DNA of 64,000 nucleotides from Lagopus muta (lineage: Eukaryota > Chordata > Aves > Galliformes > Phasianidae). A model generated the notes under the pieces. The model had not been told where the DNA came from. It ran no database searches and worked only from the letters and a program-made list of their open reading frames with translations. Below, one piece after another: positions 1-9,727 of this stretch; the first letter of the stretch is position 1; each line of letters begins with the position of its first letter. Made by a program: the position numbers and the translations under genes. The stretch covers positions 2,480,001-2,544,000 of the forward strand of contig NC_064443.1 of assembly GCF_023343835.1 (NCBI RefSeq). Direction: 5' to 3'.

Positions 1-204
1 CAGATTATGGATAGTCTGGGGATTGGTAGGGGGACCTGCATATCTGGGTGGTTAGTTTAAATGGGATTTGATGCAGGTAAAAAGTTGGTCTTCTGGCGCA
101 GAGAATCTCCTTATGAACTACAAGCATAGCCTGTAAGGAGGTTGGAATTTTTTAAATGGCTGTGTGTTCTAGGAAAGCAATTATCTAAAGATATGGATAC
201 ATCA

Positions 205-270
205 GTTTACTGATGTATGGGGTTGACGATGTATGGGGTTTACTGATATATGGGGTATGATGATGATGGG
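205..270. repeat. Short degenerate tandem repeat
   Basis: Three to four imperfect copies of a unit of about 16-18 bp built on GATGTATGGGGTT / GATATATGGGGTA run directly into a CR1 3' tail. The copies differ by a few substitutions and small indels. It is probably a decayed local expansion at the junction with the CR1 fragment and has no visible coding or regulatory role. Confidence 0.55.
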
Positions 271-328
271 GGTTGGACTCGATGATCTCTGGAGGTCCCT
301 TCCAACCCTACAATTCTGTGTAATTCCA
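258..328 (+). mobile_element. CR1 LINE 3' tail fragment
   Basis: The stretch contains the hallmark CR1 3' terminus on the plus strand: GTTGGACTCGATGATCT, then a GGAGGTCCCTTCCAACC-type block, then a decayed ATTCTGTG repeat. CR1 is the dominant LINE of bird genomes, and most copies are short 5'-truncated tails like this one. No coding sequence remains. Confidence 0.85.
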
Positions 329-1512
329 TGTGTTATTAAAAGGATCTAGAAGAATTAAATATATTTACATCACTGCTTTTTGCCCACAAGTAAACAGTTG
401 AATGAATGTTGTTGGCAATTATCCCATCTTCATCAACAGGGAACTGTTCTTTTCTGACAGCTGCAGCGTTTCTTCACTACATGAAGAATGGCAACGCTGA
501 CAAAGTCGTCACCTTCTGTGCTCACGTAGTTGTAGTGGCCCCAGTCTCATCTTCACTTAGGACCAGTATAGCTGTTTGTGGACCTCTGCTCTGGAAAGTA
601 TCTTTTAAGCAAGGTTTTGGTTCATGACCTGATCTCAGCAGCGTTTGGTGGCAGGGCACACAGCAGTGCGTGGCAGGTGGGAATTCCATGTGCTGTCTTT
701 GCCACCAACTCCTTGTCATTAAACCATGTCCCAGCCCTGTTGACGTGCCATTATACTCTTGATGATCAATCTTCAGTTATTTCAGTTGTGATTTAAATTC
801 AGAGTGTACAGGTTTTTAAATGTACTACTGAGCATAGGCCTCTTTTTCTTAGCATAGAATATGTTAAATACAGGCACTACTGTCTTGTCCCAGTTCCAAA
901 AATATTACTGGTTTTTAAGTACTTTGTCCTTGAGTCCTTTTATTCCTTCTTGGCACTTGAAGATGCTCTTGTGATTTAAAATGTTGAGATAAGGTTCATA
1001 TGAATGAGTTTTATTCCTGTTTTTTGTCGCATGGTGACTTCCTCATGAGAAATCAGCAGTGGAAGCGTTAATTGTGGTGAGAAGCGAGGTGATTGCAGGG
1101 CTGCAGATGGCTCAGAGGCTGGCAGTGACCTTGTCACTTCATTCACAGGAGCATGCACCCAGCAGAGCCTGAGGAGCTGTGACATTTTAGAAGAACTTCT
1201 ACTAGCAGAGGAGTGGCTCTGTTCAATGTCCACCAGAACACTGTACACCATGCTTGTATTTTATGTTCCTTCAGTGACTGACAGAACAATGGAAATAATG
1301 AGGAGTAGGAGGAGTTTGCATGCTGATAATGCAGAGTGGTGTTGCATTTATTTATTAGGCAAAGGAGAAAACTACCGAACGCAGTCTGAGCAAAGCTAGG
1401 CTGCCTCTGAGATTTTGGATTTTTTCAGCTTTAATTTTGCCTGACAGAATGTTAGGGTGCTGTTATCTGGACTGGGAAGCATAGCTAACTTCAAATTTAA
1501 GAGGGTCGCTTT

Positions 1513-1625
1513 GTGGATGTGGTACTAAGGAGCGTGGTTTAGGGATGGGCCTTGGTAGGTTGGGTTGGTGATTGGACTTGGGGATCTCGAAGGTCTTTCA
1601 CAGCCTAAGTGATTCTGTGACTGTT
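1513..1625 (+). mobile_element. CR1 LINE 3' tail fragment
   Basis: The order GGTACTAAGGAGCGTGGTTT, GGTTGGTGATTGGACTTGGG, GATCTCGAAGGTCTTT and GATTCTGTGA matches the last roughly 110 bp of CR1 in plus orientation. It is more diverged than the copy near position 260, so it is probably older. No ORF2 sequence is retained. Confidence 0.8.
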
Positions 1626-4600
1626 TCATGTTATCTGTCTGTAGTCCTTGTTGTGTAGCTGACCCCCGTTCATGCAAATCCTCCTGGAGCAGTTACGTGT
1701 AAGGAGGAAGGAAGAAGTCTGATGTTTATACCATGAAACTTGATAAAGTCTTGGTTTTAATAGTTTCTGTTAAAGCTTTGTTCTCCCCGTTCCCAGCAGG
1801 GCTGTTCTCCCTCCTGGTGTTGTGGTCGTCCTGTAGACGTCCCATAAGGGATCCTGGGGGAATCCTTCCCCTGTGGGGTGGCTCTTGCACATTTCAAGCA
1901 GTGAAAGATTCAACAGATTAATAGTTTTTCCCTGTTATTTCCTCAAAAGGGCACCAGGCTGCATGTTTTCCCCAAACTGAAAATGATTCTTGTTTTAAAT
2001 AGTAGCGATGCAACAATTATAAAACTAATAATTTTACAGTTGTCTTGCAAAATAGTGACTGCATGAAGGTTTGAATTACTCTTGCTATAATGCTCTGCTG
2101 TTCACTCTTTCTGAATATCTTCTAATTATTCTGGAAATCATTATCTCTTACTCATACATATTGCTGTTGTTCTGCTATTAATAGTTTGGCAAGTTGGTTG
2201 TGTTCTTGCCTCAGAAAATGTGGGTTAAACACTTTTTTAATGATAATTCAAAGGAAAAATTGTTAAGAGCTGATTGTTTCAGGTGTCTGAAAGGTGCCTT
2301 AAGTGCAGGCATTTGAATGCTGTTCTGGCAGCTCTGGTTGTGTTCACGTTGCAGGTGTGTGGTGCAGCAGATGGGGATTGAAATCAGTGCTCCTGGAGTA
2401 CAGCAATAGACAGCTTTCCAGTGTCATCCTATTACTGCAGTTCTTAATATACAGATACACCAGACCAGGCAGCACCAAATAATAGCACACTAGATGCTCC
2501 GACTGGGATGTTACAATATTCACACCCTTAGCTTCGTGTCCTGCCCTGCGTTGCCTGCTGTGCCTGTCATCCTGTGCCATGCCCTCTTCCTTTCCCCAGG
2601 CCTGGGGAGCGCTGCCTCTGTCGCACCTACATTTGACCAACAGAGGGCAGGAGGAGGTGGAGGCAGTCTGCGCTCCTTCCCCTCTCAGAGGGATCACCTC
2701 TGCCTTCCTTGCTGAAGAGCTGGTGCAGAATGTACTGCCCTGCCTAGGGACGTGAAGAGGGCAATGAAGGAGAGGCACAGTTGGTGCTGGTACAGAGCGC
2801 ATCCAGCCTCTCTGGAGGGTGATGGCACTGGTGTCTCCTCTTGAGAGGGGACCAGAGGGACTGGACCCACTGAAAGGTTGGTGGAGGGGAAAGAAAGACC
2901 CCCTCTTCCTCATTCTAAGCCCTTAAAACCACTCAGCTCTGCCTGTCACATTTAATAATGTCATGGCTTCAGATAGAGTCACCTCTTATTTGTGGAGCGT
3001 GCTCCAGAATGCTTTCTGTTTGTCTGCTTTCTGTTTGAACTTGGGTGTGCCACCTGACAGTCATAGTTTTGGGTCTCCCAAGATGCCAAAGCAGGAGTAC
3101 TTCACTTGAGAGACAGCCACTGAGGAGGCAGGTTTGTAAAGGTCTTTGCTTTCCTTGGGCTCCTGCAAAAGGAATGCCTTTCTGGTTAAAAGAGTGCTGC
3201 CGTGCTTGGAATTTCTGCTTGGTGGTTGAGGAGTAAAAATATCTGCATAAAATTACAGCAAAAATGGATTTTGTTGAGCATGATGTTCCTTTGTGGCCCT
3301 TTGGTGCTCATAGTGGTGGCGTGTGCAGGTGGTGTGTGTACAATTACACTGCAGGTGGGAAAAAAAAGAAAAGGAGCTCCAACTAGAAGGTAACACACCT
3401 GCAATTTTGCATGAATCTGATGGTATTTTTATAGGAGCAAATGGAGACAAGTCCCAGCAACCTGAATTCTTTTTGCCTTGACTGCACAGCATGTTCTGCT
3501 GGGAAACGCTGGTTCCCTTCCAGCCCAAGTCGTTCTGTGATCTGGAAAATTACCTTCAGGAATTGAATTTTAAACACTGGTGCAGTATGCCAACGATGGG
3601 TCCCCCCAGGTATGGATCCTGCAGTCTAATTGGCAAATGCCCAGTTGGGTGCTGAGGGCAGTGGTGGCTGACGTCATTCATTTGTTTCCTTCTTGCTGGA
3701 CTTTCCTGTCTCGATTCCTTCGTTTTGGTTACCCCTGACTGGATGCAGCTCCCTCTGGAATCTGCCCACAGCTGTTTGTGAGGAAGCTGGAAGTTTCTGT
3801 TTTGGGGAACCAAACCTCAACGGTAACATTGCTTGGCCCTGATCTGAGAAACCAAACCTGGATGTCTGCGTGCGCTTTGTTTTTAAACAACCGGGGAGAT
3901 TTTAGTGCTGACAGTGAGTTCTTGTAGGCTGTGTGCTGCACTCGTGGTTGGACGCATAGGGGAAGTGTGTGTGATTCCAGAGAGATACAGAACTAATTGC
4001 CAAAGGAATCGACTTGTGAACTTATATCCTGCATACTGGTGTGGTTCTGAACCTTATGGAATTGCTATCAGGAGCTGCATTACCTTATCAGTGGTTATGG
4101 CTGAGAACATTGGAACGTTTCATCATAAGGGTGTTAGCCCATGGCGCAGCCCCACGGCAGCTGCAGGAGCTCCACACGTTTCTCCGGTGACTTGCTGTAA
4201 CTAAAACTAAGCTTTTCTCTAATACTTTCTCACTCCCTGAAAGGGGCAGGAGCACCTCTGAGGTTGCTTTCTGTCCGCTAAGCGTGCACTCTCTGCCTCT
4301 GCAAGCCTTACATTTGAGAGTTAGGTTAATTTCCTAAGAGCCAGAAAGTTAGGAGCTGACTGTCCTCTATGCTTCCACAATCCAGCTGAATAAAATACAA
4401 AAGATTTAATTGATATCAAAGGTGAAAAGGGGCTGGATGCTGCCATTTGCAGTTTTAGCAATCCCAGCTATTGAGTAATGCAGAGAGGTTACACTGAAAC
4501 CGCAGGGAAGGTTTCCTGTCCCAGGAAGGCAAAGTTCCACTGGCTTCCCTGGGAGCTTTGCTTCACTGGGAGCAGGGTTCCCCATTGCTGCCTGTCTCTC

Positions 4601-4796
4601 AGCCCTGTGAGCTCTCAGCCAGGAGAAAGGACGCTGTGCGCTCAGCACAGAGCTTTGTGCCAGCTGCTGCCTCTGCCCCGTCTCCTCTGCTCGCCCCCAG
4701 CAGGAGAAGCTCAGGTGGAAGGTGCCCGTGTCTCCTGGCCCCCTTGCAGGCTCTCTGACAGCAGCTGCCTTTTGGAGAGGGTGGCACCGAGTCCGG

Positions 4797-4804
4797 TGAC
4801 GTCA
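4797..4804. promoter_or_regulatory. Perfect CRE palindrome in a GC-rich block
   Basis: TGACGTCA is the full consensus cAMP-response element bound by CREB/ATF proteins. It sits inside a block (about 4560-5130) that is richer in C, G and CpG than its surroundings, and a related GATGACGCC half-site follows about 50 bp downstream. An ATG-led stretch ending in a splice-donor-like sequence (5101-5130) closes the block, but its phase does not fit the next RAD54L2 exon. The block could be an intronic enhancer or a minor promoter. That is inference from composition and one motif only. Confidence 0.3.
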
Positions 4805-6625
4805 GAACGTTGCATAACCCTCCGGAATGACTTCGCTGCTTTCAAAGGAGGCGATGACGCCAGAGCCCTGCATCCTCCTGACCCGCCGGCTGCGTGCCGC
4901 TGCCTGATCCCGTCAGATGATGCTGTTAGGACTCAGCGTGTGCTCCCCCCCACTTTCCGTTCTCCTTCCCTTCGAGCTATTGCGTATGCAGGAGCACAAA
5001 ATAGAAATGCTGCCGTGCCCACGTCCGTGGCTCTGCGCTGCGTCTGTGGGGTTTTTTTAACCGCTCACCGTGTGCTGAGTGCTCTTAAAGCCACACAAAC
5101 ATGGCAGCAGCACCTGGGCGCGGGGTGAGGGTGAGCAAGCAGGTATTACTGAGCACAGAGTGACTGCAAGGCTTCCTGGTGGAGCAGGAGGGTCCTGCTG
5201 CTTCCTGCTTTTCTGATAGGCTTGGCAGGATTGGAGGTTTGTGTCTCATTGGCCACAATGTGTCTCATTTGGGAGGCAGAGGATCTCAGAGGGGCAGCAC
5301 ATGGTCAGTCTTTGTACCTTTTCCCCATGTTGTTTTCAGTGGTCAAGTTTGTACCGCATGTAGTCATTGCTGAGAGGTGCCGTGCTCCTCCTGCAACTTC
5401 TGAAAGCACGGTAGAATCACAAGGAAGCTAATTAGCAAATTTGTACTGCAGTATTTTCCCTCTCAAACAAGGAAGGAATGGCAGAGTCGCTTTGCCAAGG
5501 TCGCATGGTAAAGCCACACTGAAAATCCCCTGCCTTGCGTTTTATGCAACACTCCCTTTATTTTCAGATGTAGCAGGCAGGGAGAAACACTTCTCTGTTT
5601 GTTCTGTGTTGGAGTTTAAACTATGCAAGGACTTACTTTCTTTTTTTCTTTTAATTTGTCTGGCGTGGTACTGCTTTTAATGACTGGCTCAATAAAACTT
5701 GTGTAGCTGTCTGTTGCTTAAACACTGTTGTTGGCCAAGAAGTGGCAGCAGATTTGGAAGGAGAAGGAACTGTTTTAATTAACTGACATCTGTTCTTTGG
5801 ATATTGAAACAAAGCATCACGTTGCAGTTATTAGCTCGATTTTGTTTGGTTGCTCTAGGCTTTGTAGGAACCTGCAGCAGTGAGCTTCCACCAGCGTGCA
5901 TCCTCATTCAACTCAGTTTTTTGGTGCAGTACTCAGCAGTTTGTGCTACAGATGTTGAGAATGTCTTATGTTTTCTTCAGCTTGCAGTTCAGCCAGTGAG
6001 CGGAGAAAAACCTCTGAGTTAGGAGTACCAGGGCTTTAACTGTCATTTACAAATAAGCAAACAGGAATGATGTGGCAGAAAGCTGCAAGGTAAAATCTTT
6101 TGGGGTTAGGTGAAAAAACTGCCGGTCTCTGTAAAAACAAATTTTGCAGTTAAAACAGCTGTAAGGTAACCTTTGTGCATGTAAAATACACTGTTGAAAG
6201 TAGTTTTGAAGTGACACTGTGTACTTTTGGTTGGGATTCATGTTAACGTTGGGCTTAAGTGGAAGTGAAATGAAGGTGTACAAAATCCCCTTGTTCCAGT
6301 GCACAGTGCCATCTGCAGCAGCAGCAACGTAGGAAGAGATGTGAATCAGTTTGTTGAGGGTAAGTGGAAGACGAATGCTGGGATTGTATCCCAGTGGGCA
6401 GTGAAAAGCACGTGAATCACAGGCTTTGGCAGGATGATCAGTCTGTGATATGCATCCCTTGAGTCATTAGATGGTACGCTTCTCATAGCTGCTTTGCTGC
6501 AGTTCGGGTAGACAGTCTGAATCCCTGGGACTCGGGCCTGAAGCAGTGCGTGTTTGTCACAGCGATCCTCTGAAAAGCGTCTGTGGAATGCACAGCTTCA
6601 TCACTTCATGTCACTGATGGTTGTG

Positions 6626-7173
6626 TAGGTTGCTCCTGAAGTAATGCCTCCTATTTATTTCCCTAGAAACTGCAACGGATGCAATGAGCACAGTAATGCT
6701 GTTTGATAGAGCCAACTCTCAGCTACAGTAGATTATTTTTCAACACAGTTGTCATCTCTGTCTCTGTGTTTTGGGTGGTGATGAATGAAAGCCTGCACAC
6801 CACACTCAGAACAGTCTGCACCAGTGCAGGTGACGCAGTCTGGCCGTTGCCACTGCTGAAACTGCCCACCCACTGCCTCGTTGTGCTCATGTCCACCGTT
6901 TGATCTCCACAAACACTCAGCAAGTATCAGTGAATGTCAGTGGGTGCCATATTTTCTGCGCAGAGGAACTCAGTGACCCACCTTTGCTTCGTACACGTTT
7001 CCACGTCAGACGCCGTTTTCTCAGACTGCCCCTCTGCTGCCATCTCTTGTACGGCAGCATGTCATGGAACAGGGTGGGAAGGTGTAACCATATTGCCACC
7101 CCACCAACATCCGCCTCTGACACTGTGGGCAAACAGAATAAAATCAGAGGCATTAATTTTGGAGCAAACCTTA
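6626..7173 (-). mobile_element. Deleted mariner element (Galluhop-type)
   Basis: The ends form imperfect terminal inverted repeats. The left end reads TA then GGTTGCTCCTGAAGTAATGCC. The right end, in reverse complement, reads TA then AGGTTTGCTCCAAAATTAATGCC, with TA dinucleotides at both borders as expected for mariner insertion. Minus-strand translation gives pieces that resemble mariner transposase, such as CGDQTVDMSTTRQWVGSFSSG from the N-terminal helix-turn-helix region, followed closely by C-terminal-type sequence. The catalytic core is therefore deleted. At about 550 bp it is less than half of a full mariner and cannot be autonomous. Family assignment is from memory of the chicken repeat. 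Confidence 0.75.
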
Positions 7174-7425
7174 TAGATTTTTGTTGCATCATGTACAAAC
7201 CCAAGCTGCCCCTCACGATTTAGGGATTTTCGAGTTTCTTGTGAAGAATGACCTTAGGTAGCAAGGACAATAAACCAAGATTTGTATGAATATAAGTACA
7301 GTGTGACAGTACAGATTGGATTTCGCACCGTGCAGCTCACTCCAAAACTCATTGTATTGATGAGTTTTCCACAGTGACCTCAATACATTCAGCGTTTTAT
7401 TTTTTATATTGCAACACATAGTGGG

Positions 7426-7502
7426 AACTGGTGGTGATGGGCTGATGGCTGGACTAGGAAAAAGATCTGCAGATCTTTTCTAGCTGTAACGATTCTCTGG
7501 TT
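7426..7502 (+). mobile_element. CR1 LINE 3' tail with embedded palindrome
   Basis: GTGGTGATGGGCTGATGGCTGGACTAG followed by a GATCT...CTTTTCTAGCTGTAACGATTCT block corresponds to the CR1 3' end in plus orientation. At 7460-7479 the sequence is a perfect 20-bp palindrome (AAAAGATCTGCAGATCTTTT). The palindrome probably arose by substitution within the GATGATCT motif and is not part of the ancestral element. Confidence 0.7.
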
Positions 7503-9359
7503 TGCTAAGGAGCAAGTGATTCAACTTTGGGTGATGAGAGGGAGATTATTCTTCTCCGTGGCAAGGCTAGCCTCATAGAAAGCTGTTCAGTAAATGGACT
7601 TAACAGTAAGGTGACCGACAGGGAGGATGCTGCTCTGTGACCTGGCTGCTGCTGGCAGTGTAGGCTGCAGGATCGGGGCTGCAGGAATGCGTGCTTCCCA
7701 CAGCGATGGCCTCACCAGTAGGGCTGCTATGTGTTGATAAGTTCCTTTCCATCTTGCACGGTAAGGTAAAGAAGGAAATTCCCTTTTTATTCCTTTGTGG
7801 TAAAGGACAGGTGCAGGTCACGTTTTCCATGATACGCTGAGCTTTCGTTTCCACTGTGCTTTGTGAGTGTAACAGACGTGCCCTGGAAAGCAGCCAGCTG
7901 TATTTACACAAACAGTTGCCTTTAAGTCTCGCTTCCTGGTTTCAGAAATCCACTGGGCAGATGCAGAGCTTGTGCTTGCTTCCCCCTTCCAGCCCTGCAG
8001 TGTCATGTGCTTTTCCCAGTTGATCGGTCCCTCCTCTGCCCTTTGCCAAACACGGTGTGTTCCTTTGTGCCAAAGTGCTTGAACTGGTGACAAAGAGGGA
8101 AGCCTATCTGGGTAATAAGCCTCCTTTTAGCTACTTTTTTCTCTCTTTTAACTAACTTCATAATCTTTTTCTTTGGTAAAATGTAGCCAGCTCTAGTTAT
8201 GAAAATGGCATGTTGGTTTTTTTTTAATGACATACTCTGAAGCAGTGCGGATATTTTGCTGGTAGCAAGCATTCTCTGTGCTCCACCACCCTGAGTGGTG
8301 GCTCTCACAAAAGATGGTTTCATCAACAGTGAGACTCATAACAAGGGGTGCCTGTGCTGTGCCATGGCTGCTTGCACACCTGTAGCCCGAACAGGAGTTT
8401 GCCTGCTGGTTGTCCCAAGCAAAGAGCTGGCTTTGAGAGCAAGCTGCCTTCATCACACGTCCATCATCCCCAGGTTGAATTTGCTCCCGTCTGTGGCTCT
8501 GTTTGTGGAGGGACACACGAAGAAGTCAGTAGCTCTGAGGAGGACTGGGCAGGACCTACGGATCTTTGGGTTTTGGCCACAGCGCAGTGCAGATGGGTGG
8601 TAGGGAGGAAGGCACGGCACGCTCAGAGCTAAATGTGCCCTGCAAATTCAGCTTGATCATTTCCTTATAAACTTGGAACTTTCTTTCCTAGCCCTTTCGC
8701 TGCCCTGCGAGCGTTGTGCAGGCAGGCAGTGCTGTAGGCATTACTGGTTCAGTGAGACCAATGGGATGCTCTTTTCCCAGTTGTTGAGCAAACGGGTTGG
8801 AACTGCTCGGGTTTGATTGTGCCGGTTTCTTGGAAGCCAGCAGGCACAGTGCAAGCAGTTCACCGTGCCGCAGATACAGAGATTGTCAGAGCCAGAGGGC
8901 TGTGCACTGCTGCACCCCAGCCCCCCCCTTGGTGCTGTGCAGCAGGGAAGTGCAGCAGCCATCCATCCCTCCGGCCCCTGCCCAGACCGTCCTGTTGTCT
9001 GTTGGGATTCCCCTTGTGCGGGGCCCCGCCAGAGCCCTACGGTTATGTAAGGATTTTCATTTTATTCCCAGGCTCCATCCCTGCCACTAGTTGAACCGGA
9101 TCCTGGGCTGTGTGAATGGGACCCCGATCCCAGCAGCGCGCAGCCCCGCAGCACCAGGCGGAGGAGAGGAGCGAGCCGTCCCTGCGCTCACCCAGCGTGC
9201 CTCCCTGCGCCCTCCAGCCCTCCAGCCCTCTTTTCCCAGGCACATCCTGCAGCCAGGTGGGCAGCGGTGCCCAGTGCAGCAGCAGCTCCCCCGGGCAGGG
9301 CTGTGTTGCCTGACGCTCAGCCGGGGAGGAGACGGTGACAGGTTTTATTTAGGCTGAAC

Positions 9360-9693
9360 ACGAGGCGTATTTAACCAGTTATATAACAGTGACCCCGCTC
9401 CGCCTCGGCTGAGTTCAGGGAGGATGTCTGCATGCTGAGTCCCGGCTCGGTGGGTTCGTGCACCGGGAGCTATTTACCAAAGTTATTTTCAGAAACCTTA
9501 AGTACAGGTTTCCCCGCCTGTACCCTGGACTGCTTTATCAGGAGGCATTTCCCACTTGCCAGCCGAGCAGCCAGTGAGAGCGGATCTGGGGCTGCAGGCA
9601 GAGATAAGGAGTTGTTGGGAGTGCCTGGAAACTTTCATACAGAAGACCCTGAGCCCAGAATAGCTGCGGGCAGCAGTCAGCGCGCCGGGCAGC
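9360..9693 (+). promoter_or_regulatory. Candidate internal promoter of RAD54L2
   Basis: Sequence just upstream of the candidate alternative first exon contains a TATA-like TATATAA at 9370-9376 inside the palindrome GTTATATAAC. It also has a GATA-factor consensus on the minus strand (TTTATCA, 9534-9540) and one on the plus strand (AGATAAG, 9602-9608). A MEF2-like CTATTTACC lies near 9470. The surrounding 9090-9430 sequence is GC-rich. An in-frame TAG at 9661 precedes the ATG at 9694. The motifs are short and occur by chance, so promoter activity is inference supported mainly by the phase-matched exon that follows. Confidence 0.35.
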
Positions 9694-9727
9694 ATGTTGC
9701 TCCTGGATGAGTCGCAGCAGTTCCCAG
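9694..9727 (+). CDS. RAD54L2: Candidate alternative first coding exon of RAD54L2
   Basis: An ATG with A at -3 opens 34 nt encoding MLLLDESQQFP plus one base, followed by a strong donor (CAG/GTAGGA). The next recognised RAD54L2 exon begins at 17311 with two bases completing a codon, so joining the two gives GAC (Asp) and an open frame through the whole gene: 4308 nt in total, 1435 aa. A TAG at 9661 in the same frame marks the ATG as the first possible start. The canonical acidic N-terminus of mammalian RAD54L2 is absent, so this would be an N-terminally shortened isoform. Phase compatibility has a one-in-three chance of arising randomly, and no transcript evidence is available here. Confidence 0.4.

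Larger units (their letters stand above)
1..9693. other. Non-coding region, presumed 5' intron of RAD54L2
   Basis: No exon of a recognisable protein could be supported here on either strand. The open frames are short, lack family motifs and are not joined by sensible splice sites. The acidic N-terminal exon known from mammalian RAD54L2 was not found, so it probably lies left of position 1 and this stretch would be intron 1. That is inferred from gene order, not seen directly. The region holds a short tandem repeat, three CR1 tails, a mariner remnant and a GC-rich block with a CRE palindrome, listed separately. Between these (about 330-1510, 1630-4500, 5130-6620 and 7500-9090) I see only unique, moderately AT-rich sequence. 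Confidence 0.7.

Noticed and set aside
5101-5130. ATG-led segment followed by a good donor, considered as a RAD54L2 first exon
   Set aside because: The donors at this site leave a phase that does not match the exon at 17311, which needs one leftover base. The candidate at 9694-9727 fits instead.
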